Shown: positions 18,774-27,769, counted from the stretch's first letter. The stretch is 64,000 nucleotides of DNA from Thalassospira lucentensis (GCF_011806425.1 NZ_JAATOV010000003.1:496001-560000), one strand, 5' to 3'. The notes: generated by a model not told the origin, from the letters alone. Made by a program: numbers and translations.

Positions 18774-19745
18774 TTAACGTTCCTTTACATAGGCACGGCC
18801 AAGGGCCTTGGGCGGTGTTGCGCGGCCAATAAAGCCGGCCAACAAAATCACCGTCAGCACATAGGGCAATGCTTGGACCAACTGAACGGGGACTTCGCCA
18901 ATGCCGGGCAAAACAACGCCCTGCAAACGGGTCGCCGCCGCATCCAAGAACCCAAACAGCAAACATGCAAACAAGGCCGGGAATGGGCGCCATTTGCCAA
19001 ACACCATGGCAGCAAGGGCGATATACCCCTTACCGGCGGTCATATCATGCAAGAACGATGCGCCTTGGGCGGTTGAAAGGTACGCACCAGACATGCCAAC
19101 CAGCACGCCAGAGCACACCACCGCACGATAGCGCATCAAGACAACGCTAATACCCGCCGTATCAACCGCACCGGGGTTTTCCCCCACCGCGCGCAGACGC
19201 AGACCAAACCGCGTCCGGTACATCACCCACCATGCGGCGGGTACGGCCAGAAAGGCGATATAGACAAGGATGTTATGGCCGCTGATCAATTCGAAATAAA
19301 GCGGACCTAAGATCGGAACGTCTTTAACGGCCTCAGCCCCCGGAAGGGTAATCGGCTGAAAGCGCGATGCTTTATCAAGGGCCGGTGTTTTGCCACCCTG
19401 AGCAAACAGCGCAATCCCGACAAGGGCGGTGAAACCCGACATCAGAATGTTGATCGCCATGCCTGATACGACCTGGTTGCCTTTATGCGTGATGCAGGCA
19501 AAGCCATGCAGCAAAGAAAGCGCGATGGTCGCCGCAATGGCCGCCAAAAGTCCGACCCACGGATTACCGGCATAAAATGCCACCGTCGCCGCGGCAAAGG
19601 CGCCACCCAACATCATACCTTCAAGGGCAAGGTTGATGGTGCCTGATCGTTCGGAAAACATGCCCGCAAGGGCCGCCAAAATAAGCGGGGTCGATGTCCG
19701 AAGGGTCGCATCCAGAAGCAGAATAATCAGTTCAAAGGTTTCCAT
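18774..19745 (-). CDS. nucleoside ABC transporter permease (NupQ/YufQ-like)
   Basis: Inner-membrane permease of the BPD_transp_2 family found with BMP-type nucleoside receptors, 323 aa. The ATG at 19745 shares a base with the stop of the previous gene (TGATG) and has GGAGG seven bases upstream. The LLLDATLRTSTPLILAALAGMFSERSG start and the TINLALEGMML segment are typical of this permease class. It pairs with the permease encoded at 19745-20863. Confidence 0.9.
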   Translation of the reverse strand: METFELIILLLDATLRTSTPLILAALAGMFSERSGTINLALEGMMLGGAFAAATVAFYAGNPWVGLLAAIAATIALSLLHGFACITHKGNQVVSGMAINILMSGFTALVGIALFAQGGKTPALDKASRFQPITLPGAEAVKDVPILGPLYFELISGHNILVYIAFLAVPAAWWVMYRTRFGLRLRAVGENPGAVDTAGISVVLMRYRAVVCSGVLVGMSGAYLSTAQGASFLHDMTAGKGYIALAAMVFGKWRPFPALFACLLFGFLDAAATRLQGVVLPGIGEVPVQLVQALPYVLTVILLAGFIGRATPPKALGRAYVKER

Positions 19746-20863
19746 CACGCGGCCTCCATCCGGTCACGGCGCAGGCGCCAGGCGGTGTACATTTTGGTCA
19801 CGCGCGGACGGAACATGTGTTCCATCGCCCCGGTAAACAGGATCACAAGACCCTGAATAACCACGACCATGTCATTGGAAATCGTCGGAATTTCAAATGA
19901 AAGCTCTGCCCCGCCCTGATAGAGCATGCCAAACAAAAGAGCCGCCAAGAAAATGCCAAACGGATGGTTGCGCCCCATCAGCGCCACCGCAATCCCGACA
20001 AAGCCATATCCGGCGGTAAAATCGATCAGCAAACGGTGCTGAACACCCATGACCTCATTAAGTGCCATAAACGATGCCAAGGCCCCGGAAATCATCATCG
20101 CAATGATGATGTACCGGCCCGGATCAATCCCGGCATAGGTTGCCGCCACCGCATTGGCCCCAACCGTTCGGATCGCATAGCCCCAGCGCGTATGCCAGAT
20201 AAACAGCCAGACAAGCACACTGGCGGCGATGGCATATACAAATGACAGGTTCAGCGGGCTTGACGCCATATCAATGCCAAAGGACGCAGCCATATCATGG
20301 ATAAACGGCAAGGTCAGATTTTCGGAAATGCGTTCGCTTTCCGGCGTCATGGAACCCTGTGGGCGCAGGACGTTTACCAGCAAATAGACCATCAAAGACG
20401 ACGCAATGAAATTGAACATGATGGTCGTGATCACGATGTGTGATCCACGGCGCGCCTGCAAATAGGCCGGGATATAGGCCCATGCCGCGCCAAAGATCGC
20501 CGCCGCCATTATGCCAACCACCAGCATCAGCGGAAACGGCAAGAAATCGAGATAAAGTGCGGCCAGCGTCACGCCAAGGCCACCAATGTATGCTTGTCCC
20601 TCTGCGCCAATGTTAAACAGACCGCAATGGAATGCGACGGCAAAGGACAGCCCGGTAAAGATGAAGTTGGTGGTGTAATAAAGGGTATAGCCCCATGCCT
20701 CGTCATAGCCAAACGCGCCATAAAGCAAAATTTCGACGACCTTGATCGGGTTTTCCCCAATCGCCAGCACCACAAGGGCCGAAACCAAAAGCGCAAGCAA
20801 CAGGTTCAAAAGCGGCAAAGCACCAACATCGATCCAGCGGGGAAGTTCGACGGTATTGCTCAT
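19745..20863 (-). CDS. nucleoside ABC transporter permease (NupP/YufP-like)
   Basis: Second permease of the BMP-type nucleoside importer, 372 aa. It has multiple TM segments, the family segment VAFHCGLFNIGAEGQAYIGGLG (key residues FNIGAEGQ) and a basic C-terminal tail. It overlaps the upstream ATPase gene by four bases and the downstream permease by one, a tightly coupled transport unit. Confidence 0.9.
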   Translation of the reverse strand: MSNTVELPRWIDVGALPLLNLLLALLVSALVVLAIGENPIKVVEILLYGAFGYDEAWGYTLYYTTNFIFTGLSFAVAFHCGLFNIGAEGQAYIGGLGVTLAALYLDFLPFPLMLVVGIMAAAIFGAAWAYIPAYLQARRGSHIVITTIMFNFIASSLMVYLLVNVLRPQGSMTPESERISENLTLPFIHDMAASFGIDMASSPLNLSFVYAIAASVLVWLFIWHTRWGYAIRTVGANAVAATYAGIDPGRYIIIAMMISGALASFMALNEVMGVQHRLLIDFTAGYGFVGIAVALMGRNHPFGIFLAALLFGMLYQGGAELSFEIPTISNDMVVVIQGLVILFTGAMEHMFRPRVTKMYTAWRLRRDRMEAA

Positions 20864-22461
20864 GCCTGCCCCTCCGCTGCTTTTGCTTTGGCTTCGTTGG
20901 GATCAACCCCGGCCATCATAAGACCAAGAACACGTTCATTTGCCTCAGCAGCAGAAACTTCGCCGATGATGGCACCATCGCACATCACCAAAATTCGGTC
21001 GGCAAGCGACATGATTTCGTCAAGCTCCACAGACACCAAAAGGACAGCCTTGCCAGCGTCCCGCATGGCGACAATGCGTTTGTGAATAAATTCAATGGCA
21101 CCGATATCGACACCGCGGGTGGGTTGCCCCACCAAAAGAAGTTCCGGATCACGCATGATTTCACGTGCGAGAACCAGCTTTTGCTGATTACCGCCGGAAA
21201 AATTCGCGGCCTTAAGATCGGGATTATCCGGGCGCACATCAAATTCGGACATCATATGCGCGGTCGCATCGGAAATGGCGTGCCAATCCAACAGTGGTCC
21301 CTTTTGATAGGCCGGATCATTTTCATAACCCAAGATGGCGGCTTCCTTGGCGGAGAACCCCGTGACCATTGCCATGCGATGGCGATCTTCGGGGACGTGG
21401 GCGACACCGCGGCGACGCAATTCGGCGGCATCGACGCCCTTACCCGGTGTGACATCCTGATCGTTAAGGGTCACACTTCCTTCGCAGACGGCGCGGATAC
21501 CGCCCAGTGCCTCAAGAAGTTCGCTTTGACCATTGCCCGAAACACCCGCGACACCGACGATTTCACCGGCACGCACGGTAAAGGTCGCGTTTTTAACCTT
21601 ATGGATGCCTTGGGCGTTATCAACACACAGGTTGTTGACCGCAAGCACAGTCGCCCCCGGATTGGCCGCGCCCTTTTCAAGGCGCAGCAATACTTTGCGG
21701 CCCACCATCAGTTCGGATAATTCTTCGGGGCTGGTCTGAGCCGTTTTGCGATCAGCGACCATTGCGCCCTGGCGCATGACAGACACATTGTCCGTTGCAG
21801 CCATGATTTCGCGCAATTTATGGGTGATCAAAACAACCGTTTTGCCCTGTTCTTTTAGGGTATTTAGAATGCGGAACAAATGGTCCGCTTCTTGGGGCGT
21901 TAAAACCCCGGTTGGTTCATCCAAGATCAGAATTTCAGCACCACGATACAGTGCCTTTAAAATTTCAACACGTTGTTGCAGCCCAACAGACAGATCACCG
22001 ACAATCGCATCGGGATCAATGTCGAGCGCGTATTCACGTTCAAGCCGTTTGAGTTCGACGCGCGCCTTATCCACGCCATCGCGCAGCACAGCGCCGCCTT
22101 CGACACCCAGAATGACGTTTTCCAGAACAGAAAAGGTCTCGACCAGCATGAAGTGCTGATGAACCATGCCAATCCCAACGGCAATGGCATCTTCGGACCC
22201 TTTGATATCGCACAGCTTGCCATCCACATGAATGGTGCCTGCATCGGCTTGATAAAAGCCGTACAGGATACTCATCAGTGTTGACTTGCCTGCGCCATTC
22301 TCCCCCACGATACCGTGGATTGTTCCCTTTTCGACCTTAAGGTCGATTTCCTTATTGGCATGTACCGCACCGAACCGCTTGTCTATACCGCGCAGTTCAA
22401 TTGCGGGCTGCACGGCACCGGTTTCCCCGGCGCCGTGCATTTGATGCATCGTATCCGACAC
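20860..22461 (-). CDS. nucleoside ABC transporter, tandem ATP-binding protein (NupO/YufO-like)
   Basis: Fused double ATPase, 533 aa. The N-terminal domain is complete: GENGAGKSTL, SVGLQQRVEILKAL and LILDEPTGVLTPQE. The C-terminal domain has a variant Walker A (GVSGNGQSELL, lacking the usual lysine), FSGGNQQKLVLARE and the degenerate Walker B LLVGQPTRGVD. One active and one degenerate site is the norm for RbsA/YufO-type carbohydrate and nucleoside importers, so I do not treat this as damage. Thirty bases separate it from the receptor gene. Confidence 0.92.
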   Translation of the reverse strand: MSDTMHQMHGAGETGAVQPAIELRGIDKRFGAVHANKEIDLKVEKGTIHGIVGENGAGKSTLMSILYGFYQADAGTIHVDGKLCDIKGSEDAIAVGIGMVHQHFMLVETFSVLENVILGVEGGAVLRDGVDKARVELKRLEREYALDIDPDAIVGDLSVGLQQRVEILKALYRGAEILILDEPTGVLTPQEADHLFRILNTLKEQGKTVVLITHKLREIMAATDNVSVMRQGAMVADRKTAQTSPEELSELMVGRKVLLRLEKGAANPGATVLAVNNLCVDNAQGIHKVKNATFTVRAGEIVGVAGVSGNGQSELLEALGGIRAVCEGSVTLNDQDVTPGKGVDAAELRRRGVAHVPEDRHRMAMVTGFSAKEAAILGYENDPAYQKGPLLDWHAISDATAHMMSEFDVRPDNPDLKAANFSGGNQQKLVLAREIMRDPELLLVGQPTRGVDIGAIEFIHKRIVAMRDAGKAVLLVSVELDEIMSLADRILVMCDGAIIGEVSAAEANERVLGLMMAGVDPNEAKAKAAEGQA

Positions 22462-22491
22462 TACAAATCCCCGGTTTTAGTCGTTGCTGCC

Positions 22492-23487
22492 TTACATCGG
22501 GCAGGAACTGTCGCTCATGTAATCGTGTACTTTAAGCGAACCCGAAGCGATTTCTTCTTTGGCCTTCGCAACGGCTGCTTTCATTTCATCGGTGATGAGC
22601 TTTTCGTTGTTTTCATCAAGCGCCCAGTCAACACCACCTTCGGCCAGACCAAGAACGGTGACGCCTGGTTTCCAGCTGCCGTCTGCGGCGGCTTTGAACG
22701 AATCATAAACAGCAACGTCAACCCCCTTAACCATCGAGGTCAGGACCGAGCCCGGATGCAGGGCATTCTGGTTTGAGTCAACACCAATGCCGAGCTTGCC
22801 CGCATCTGCGGCTGCTTGCAGGACACCAACGCCCGTACCACCGGCTGCATGATAGATCACGTCTGCACCACGGTCGAACTGCGATTTTGCAAGTTCACCA
22901 CCCTTAACCGGGTCATTCCACGCCGCACCGGTTGAACCGGTCATGTTTTCGAACACTTCGGCGTCGCTGTCGGCGTATTTAACGCCCTGTTTGTAACCAC
23001 AAGCAAATTTACGGATCAACGGAATGTCCATGCCACCAATAAAACCGACCTTGCCGGTTTTTGATGCCATTGCGGCCAGAACACCCACCAGGAACGATCC
23101 TTCGTGTTCTTTGAACACAACAGACTGAACGTTTGGCAGATCCACAACCATATCAATGATCGTAAACTTGGTTTCAGGGAATTCTTTGGCCACAGTTTCC
23201 AAAGCGGTTGCCTGCGAGAAGCCAATCGCGACAATCGGGCTCATGCCGCGACGCGCGAAGTTCCGCATGGCCTGTTCACGCTGGGAATCGTTCTGAATTT
23301 CGAAGTCGCGATATTCGGTACCGGTATCTTCTTTGTATTTTTCTGCGCCGTTGTAAGCGCCCTGGTTAAACGAACGGTCAAAACGGCCACCAAGGTCATA
23401 GACCACTGCCGGTTTGATGTCTGCAGCCGAAGCAACACCTGCATAGCAGGCGACAGCCGCGACCACGGAGGTCAGAAGCTTTTTCAT
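22492..23487 (-). CDS. BMP-family nucleoside-binding periplasmic protein
   Basis: Solute receptor of the basic membrane protein family (PF02608 type), 331 aa, by homology binding purine and pyrimidine nucleosides. I choose MKKLLTSVV (23487), with AAGGG seven bases upstream, over an ATG five codons earlier lacking a ribosome site. The signal peptide runs to GVASA. I see no lipobox cysteine at the cleavage site, so it appears soluble in the periplasm rather than lipid-anchored like PnrA/BmpA of Gram-positives and spirochaetes. It leads the seven-gene minus-strand operon receptor-ATPase-permease-permease-cdd-PNP-deoA. Confidence 0.92.
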   Translation of the reverse strand: MKKLLTSVVAAVACYAGVASAADIKPAVVYDLGGRFDRSFNQGAYNGAEKYKEDTGTEYRDFEIQNDSQREQAMRNFARRGMSPIVAIGFSQATALETVAKEFPETKFTIIDMVVDLPNVQSVVFKEHEGSFLVGVLAAMASKTGKVGFIGGMDIPLIRKFACGYKQGVKYADSDAEVFENMTGSTGAAWNDPVKGGELAKSQFDRGADVIYHAAGGTGVGVLQAAADAGKLGIGVDSNQNALHPGSVLTSMVKGVDVAVYDSFKAAADGSWKPGVTVLGLAEGGVDWALDENNEKLITDEMKAAVAKAKEEIASGSLKVHDYMSDSSCPM

Positions 23488-23579
23488 TCCGATGCCCTTC
23501 ATTGCTTGATTCTGTTTATTCTTCCGTCGGTGCCCTTTTACCGGCGGAACTCCCTCATCGAAAACCTGATCCGCAGCAC

Positions 23580-23593
23580 GACCAAATTTGGTC
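23580..23593. promoter_or_regulatory. perfect 14-bp palindrome in the nucleoside-operon leader
   Basis: GACCAAATTTGGTC is a complete inverted repeat about 90 bases upstream of the receptor start. The length and symmetry fit a dimeric repressor operator, for example of LacI or DeoR type, but no regulator gene adjoins the operon. Confidence 0.45.
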
Positions 23594-23636
23594 CTTCGTT
23601 GCGATTGAACCGGTGTGTCTGTGCTGCGCGAAACTT

Positions 23637-23667
23637 ATGGTAACTACAAAATGTAGTACCCTGTAAA
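23637..23667 (-). promoter_or_regulatory. candidate promoter of the nucleoside operon with internal dyad
   Basis: On the minus strand TTTACA (23667-23662) and TACCAT (23642-23637) are 19 bases apart. The spacer is almost filled by the dyad ACTACA-aaa-TGTAGT. A dyad between -35 and -10 is a typical repressor position. Motif matches are moderate. Confidence 0.35.
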
Positions 23668-24072
23668 TAGAAGACCGCGCAACTAGGCCGATAACCTGCC
23701 GAACGCGCGGCAAAAGGTTTACGGCAAATTGTTGGATGCAATCGCGCTTCTGCGTGGTTTCCCTTAGGTTGGGGGACTTTTAGCCGTCTGGTTGTGTGTT
23801 ATTCGTGGCAAAATATTTTCTTCGCCCCGTTTGTAATTGATCAAAGTCGTTTTGTGTCCTTTGCCATGGTAATGGGCCCCATGCGTGCTGCCGATTCTTT
23901 AACACGGGCGCAATAACGCACATCGACATTTGCAATTTTCACCGGTCTGTCATCAACCTGGAATACCGCAGGCAGCCAATTGGTGTTAGCATTCCGTGCG
24001 TTTAAGCCGTTGACATATTATGCCAGACAGCCGCGCGGGATCGGCGAACCTGGCTTTTGCTGGAGATCCATA

Positions 24073-25674
24073 ATGAAATATAAAATTGCAGGGGTGCTAT
24101 CGGCATGCACCATGATGACCTTTGGCGCCGGAACCGCATGGGCCGATTATAATCTGCGCATCCTTCATACCAATGATGTCCATGACCGCGTTGAATCGGT
24201 GACAAAATACAACAATAGCTGTGCGGCCGAGGATGACGCGGCGGGCAAATGTTTTGGCGGCTATGCCCGTCTTGCGACCGCTATTCGCGATGCCAAGGCG
24301 CAAGGCGGCAATGTGTTGGCCGTTGATGGCGGCGATCAGTTTCAGGGGTCTCTTTATTATTCGACCTATAAGGGCGAACTGACCGCAAAATTGATGCAGA
24401 TGGCCGGCTACGACGCGATGACCATCGGCAACCATGAATTTGATGACGGCCCGGACGTGCTTGAAGCCTTTATCAAGGCCAGCAAAATGCCGGTCCTGTC
24501 GGCCAATGTGCATCCAACCGCCTCGTCCAGCCTTGATGGGGAAATCATCCCGGAAACCACTATCGAGCTTGGCGGCGAGAAAATCGGTCTGATCGGGATC
24601 ACAACCGAAGAAACCCCCGACATTTCAAGCCCGGGCGATCAGGTCGAGATTACCAATTCTGAAATGGCGCTGCGTTATTCGGTTGCGCGCCTGCGCCTTG
24701 CCGGGGTCAATAAAATCATCGTGCTCAGCCATTCGGGGTCTTACAAAGATTTCGAACTGGCCAAAACTGTAAGCGGTATTGATGTTATTGTTGGTGGTCA
24801 CGACCACCAGCTGTTTTCCAATAACAATGAAAAGGCCGCCTACCCCTACCCGGTTGTTGAAACGGCACCTGATGGCAAACCTGTCCTTATCGTGCAGGCC
24901 TATGCCTATAGCCGCTATCTTGGCGAACTTGATGTCACCTTTGACGATGACGGCGTTGCCACCGCGTGGTCGGGCGAACCGATCCCCCTTGATGCCAGCA
25001 TCAAACCCGCCCAAGACGTTTTAGACGTTATTGCGCTTGCCAGTGGCAAGGTTGATGCCGTGCGCAACATTAAGGTCGGTACCTTTACCGCGCCCGCCGA
25101 CGGATCGCGCGAGACATGCCGTCATATGGAATGTTCGATGGGATCATTGATTGCCGATGCAATGCTGTGGAAGGCTGGCAACGGTTATCAGGTTGCCATT
25201 CAAAACGGTGGCGGTGTGCGCGCAAGCATCGATGAAGGCACGGTCAACATGGGCGACGTTATGACGGTGCTGCCGTTCCAAAATGCACTGGCGACATTCA
25301 AGCTTTCGGGCAAGGACATTGTTGCGTCGCTTGAACATGGTGTTTCAAAGCTCGACGAGGATAAAGGCCAGTTCCCGCAGGTCGCGGGCCTTAAATTCGA
25401 CCTGGATACTTCCAAACCGGTTGGATCGCGTGTTTCCAACGTTATGGTCGCCGATGGCGATAGCGATGGGTACGACCCGATTGAGCCCAACAAGCTTTAT
25501 GGCGTTGTTTCCAACGATTTCATGCGCAATGGCGGTGATGGCTATGTGCTGTTCCGCGACAATGCCACGGATGTTTATGATTTTGGTCCGAACCTTGAAC
25601 AGGCGGTTGCCGATTATATCAGCATGAATTCACCGATGCGCCCGACCACTGGGGACCGCATCAATCTGAAATAA
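24073..25674 (+). CDS. periplasmic 5'-nucleotidase (UshA/NadN family)
   Basis: Secreted metallophosphoesterase that removes phosphate from nucleotides in the periplasm; 533 aa. The start at 24073 has GGAG upstream and a signal peptide ending near GTAWA. The N-terminal metallophosphatase carries LHTNDVHDR, DGGDQFQGSL, GNHEFDDG, LSHSG and GGHDHQ, all metal ligands present. The C-terminal nucleotide-binding domain contains NGGGVRASIDEG and ends with a GGDGYVLF segment. It diverges from the nucleoside transporter operon, which would import its products. Nucleotide-sugar or NAD hydrolysis, as in UshA and NadN, is also possible. Confidence 0.93.
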   Translation: MKYKIAGVLSACTMMTFGAGTAWADYNLRILHTNDVHDRVESVTKYNNSCAAEDDAAGKCFGGYARLATAIRDAKAQGGNVLAVDGGDQFQGSLYYSTYKGELTAKLMQMAGYDAMTIGNHEFDDGPDVLEAFIKASKMPVLSANVHPTASSSLDGEIIPETTIELGGEKIGLIGITTEETPDISSPGDQVEITNSEMALRYSVARLRLAGVNKIIVLSHSGSYKDFELAKTVSGIDVIVGGHDHQLFSNNNEKAAYPYPVVETAPDGKPVLIVQAYAYSRYLGELDVTFDDDGVATAWSGEPIPLDASIKPAQDVLDVIALASGKVDAVRNIKVGTFTAPADGSRETCRHMECSMGSLIADAMLWKAGNGYQVAIQNGGGVRASIDEGTVNMGDVMTVLPFQNALATFKLSGKDIVASLEHGVSKLDEDKGQFPQVAGLKFDLDTSKPVGSRVSNVMVADGDSDGYDPIEPNKLYGVVSNDFMRNGGDGYVLFRDNATDVYDFGPNLEQAVADYISMNSPMRPTTGDRINLK

Positions 25675-25719
25675 GTGACGGCAAAGGTCACGCGATCTTT
25701 TGATCGATATACAATCCAT

Positions 25720-25755
25720 AAAGGGCGGCCTGATAGTGCGGGTCGCCCTTTTTGT
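25720..25755 (+). terminator. terminator after the 5'-nucleotidase gene
   Basis: Stem AAAGGGCG / CGCCCTTT (25720-25727, 25744-25751), extended by further weak pairs, ends in TTTTTG about 45 bases after the stop. Confidence 0.8.
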
Positions 25756-25862
25756 TTTTCTGGTTGTTTTTCTTGCCTTTGATCGTTGGGGCGGACTATG
25801 ACAGTCCTTAGATTAGAACGAATGCCCATGCCTGTTTACCCCACCATAAAGAGCAACACACC

Positions 25863-26813
25863 GTGATCACGCCGTTGGCCAATATCCTTTGTTTTGGTGC
25901 CGCCCATTTTGACCGCACTGTGCAATGCACAGAACAATATGTTCCCGCTGCGTCCAACCCAGTCCGAACGTTGCATCGTAAACCCGGTGGTGTCGGACGC
26001 AATATTGCGGTTCATCTGCGGTTGCTTGGTAATAACGTCGCGATGCTTGGCGCGGTTGGTGATGATGGTGACGGCGAACACGTGATCGCCGCCCTGTCGC
26101 AAATTGGCATTGATACCCGCCGAATTACAAAGTTCAAAGACAAGCACACAGCGGGCTATACCGCCGTGCTTGATGAAACTGGCGAACTGGCATTGGGGAT
26201 GATGGATGCCGAGGTTTATGATTTCCTCAGCGTTGATTTGCTGGCCGATCAGCTTGCCAATTTACAGGCGTGGCCTTGGTGGTTGATTGATGCCAACCTT
26301 CCGGTCGAAACGATTGCGTGGTTGGCGGAAAACAAAGGCCCGTCGAAGTTCTGTGCTGCGACCGTATCACCAAGCAAGGCCGCACGTTTTGCCCCGGTGT
26401 TGGATAAAATCGACCTTCTGATCACCAACCGGGCAGAGGCAAAGGTCTTAACCGGTATTGACATCAAAGAGATTGATCAGGCGAAAACCGCCATTGCGCA
26501 GCTCCGTGATAAAGGTGTCACCGACGCGGTGATTACACTGGGCGCGCAAGGTGTTGTGTCATCCCATCAAGACGACTGCGCATTCTGGCAGCCATTGCCG
26601 ACCATGGTGCGCGACGTCAATGGTGCTGGGGATGCGTTTTATTCTGGTTTCCTGTCATGCTTTGCCAAGCCCGGTGCCACCATGGACGATGCGATGTGCC
26701 AAGGATTGGCCATGGCCAGCCTGACGGCGGAAACCCAAGGAACGACTGTCTGGGACGTAACGCAGGAAGCGGTGAACCTGCGTGCCCAGCATGCCTATAA
26801 AAAACCGCTTTGA
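25863..26813 (+). CDS. PfkB-family kinase, pseudouridine-kinase-like
   Basis: Ribokinase-fold sugar/nucleoside kinase, 316 aa, with GTG start and a weak AAAGAG ribosome site. The substrate-side motif SNPVRTLHRKPGGVGRNIA (key residues SNP...GGVGRN) and the LLGNNVAMLGAVGDD segment closely resemble E. coli PsuK. The catalytic NGAGDAFYSG (anion hole and base aspartate) lies near residue 255. The ITNRAEAKVLTGI stretch is also family-typical. It sits just downstream of the nucleotidase but has its own terminator-separated unit. No pseudouridine-5'-phosphate glycosidase gene is adjacent, so the substrate could be another nucleoside or sugar. Confidence 0.82.
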   Translation: MITPLANILCFGAAHFDRTVQCTEQYVPAASNPVRTLHRKPGGVGRNIAVHLRLLGNNVAMLGAVGDDGDGEHVIAALSQIGIDTRRITKFKDKHTAGYTAVLDETGELALGMMDAEVYDFLSVDLLADQLANLQAWPWWLIDANLPVETIAWLAENKGPSKFCAATVSPSKAARFAPVLDKIDLLITNRAEAKVLTGIDIKEIDQAKTAIAQLRDKGVTDAVITLGAQGVVSSHQDDCAFWQPLPTMVRDVNGAGDAFYSGFLSCFAKPGATMDDAMCQGLAMASLTAETQGTTVWDVTQEAVNLRAQHAYKKPL

Positions 26814-26931
26814 ACGTATTTAATCGCGTTGGGTCACCGGACTATAATGCGATACGTAAGCACGAACATTGCAAGCGTTGCTGTGGCGCGATAGCTTGTG
26901 ACAAAATTCAAACCGTACTGGAGCACTGCCG

Positions 26932-27174
26932 ATGCATCCCTTTTTCATCTTCGTGAAATGCGAATTGGGTAAAGCCTATGACGTTGCCGCCGATCTTGTC
27001 GAGGAAGTCGAAGGTGTGTCGGAAGTCTATTCCATTTCCGGCCCGTTCGAACTTCTGGTTAAGGTCTATGTTGAGGAACAGCAGGATATCGGGCGCTATG
27101 TGAACGAAAACATTCACAAGCTGCCTAATATCAAAGACACCCAGACCATCATCACGTTTAACGCCTTTACCTAA
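26932..27174 (+). CDS. stand-alone Lrp/AsnC effector-binding (RAM) domain protein
   Basis: Small protein of 80 aa consisting only of the alpha-beta ligand domain of Lrp/AsnC regulators, with no DNA-binding helix-turn-helix. Seen features are an initial hydrophobic strand (FFIFVKCELGKAYDV), the SEVYSISGPFELLVKVYV core and the DTQTIITF closing strand. Such proteins form dimers or higher rings and may bind amino acids or partner with full Lrp proteins. Single-gene unit with a GGAG ribosome site and a strong terminator. The family is widespread; its role in the cell is not defined by this context. Confidence 0.85.
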   Translation: MHPFFIFVKCELGKAYDVAADLVEEVEGVSEVYSISGPFELLVKVYVEEQQDIGRYVNENIHKLPNIKDTQTIITFNAFT

Positions 27175-27199
27175 TGGCGAAAACTCGTTCCGAACATGA

Positions 27200-27233
27200 A
27201 AAACGCGGCGTAGAAAATACGCCGCGTTTTTTT
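27200..27233. terminator. terminator after the RAM-domain gene, probably bidirectional
   Basis: Perfect 13-bp stem AAAACGCGGCGTA / TACGCCGCGTTTT (27200-27212, 27218-27230) with loop GAAAA and following T residues. It sits between convergent genes. Confidence 0.9.
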
Positions 27234-27253
27234 ACGTTTAAAATCAAAGAAGA

Positions 27254-27769
27254 TTAATTCCGAACCACGTTGCGAATAACATCAAGAATGATCTCTGTGC
27301 CCTTTTCGATCAGCACGACATCATCGCCAACAACTTGACGGATCGTGCCATCATTGCGCTTTGGCAGGCGTGCCTGCACATCAGCCGGAAGATCACGCTT
27401 GGCAATGCCTGGGGGCAACTGTCCGCCGCGTTCAAGCTTCATGGCGATCCCCGGCGGAAGGCCATTATTGCCGACACCATTGTTACCTTTGCCTTTTGCG
27501 CCCTTGCCCGATTTGCCGTTTTTATCTTTGCCGTTGCCAACGTCATCATTCTCGGTTTGGGCTTTACCGGTCGCCAAATCGAACACATCGGCAATGATGC
27601 GGCGTTCTTCTTCTGAAAAGATACGGCCATCCTGTGCGACTTCGACAACAGTGTGATCATGGTCGCTTTTGGTAACAAGCGCCGATGCGGGCGCAATCGC
27701 GAACATGCTGCCAACAATCGCAAGGGTACTGGCGCGTAACAGGCCGGGAAACATCACGTTTTGGGGCAT
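27254..27769 (-). CDS. secreted protein with LPPGIA repeats (CigR/RcnB-like)
   Basis: 171 aa. A signal peptide of about 30 residues ends at APASA. A charged segment (SEEERRIIADVFDL) is followed by a low-complexity stretch rich in Gly, Lys and Asn (about 75-102). Then come two LPPGIA motifs (GLPPGIAMKLERGGQ and LPPGIAKRDLP) and a C-terminal sheet-like tail (RQVVGDDVVLIEKGTEIILDVI). The motif order resembles the CigR/RcnB-like periplasmic family as I recall it; in Salmonella CigR is an anti-virulence factor and RcnB concerns nickel/cobalt homeostasis. No transporter or metal gene adjoins it. Function is not assigned. Confidence 0.7.
   Translation of the reverse strand: MPQNVMFPGLLRASTLAIVGSMFAIAPASALVTKSDHDHTVVEVAQDGRIFSEEERRIIADVFDLATGKAQTENDDVGNGKDKNGKSGKGAKGKGNNGVGNNGLPPGIAMKLERGGQLPPGIAKRDLPADVQARLPKRNDGTIRQVVGDDVVLIEKGTEIILDVIRNVVRN

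Larger units (their letters stand above)
23488..24072. other. 585-bp divergent regulatory region between nucleoside operon and 5'-nucleotidase gene
   Basis: No gene is evident. It contains the perfect palindrome GACCAAATTTGGTC (23580-23593), the dyad ACTACA-aaa-TGTAGT (23643-23657) inside a possible minus-strand promoter, and the palindrome TTGATCAA (23837-23844). Near the plus-strand gene, TTGACA (24010-24015) runs into TATTAT, a partial promoter. The arrangement suggests shared control of receptor and nucleotidase by one or more repressors. Confidence 0.5.

Noticed and set aside
20860-22461. Degenerate second ATPase domain (GVSGNGQSE, LLVGQPTRG)
   Set aside because: This asymmetry is usual for tandem ATPases of nucleoside and sugar importers, so it is not evidence of decay.
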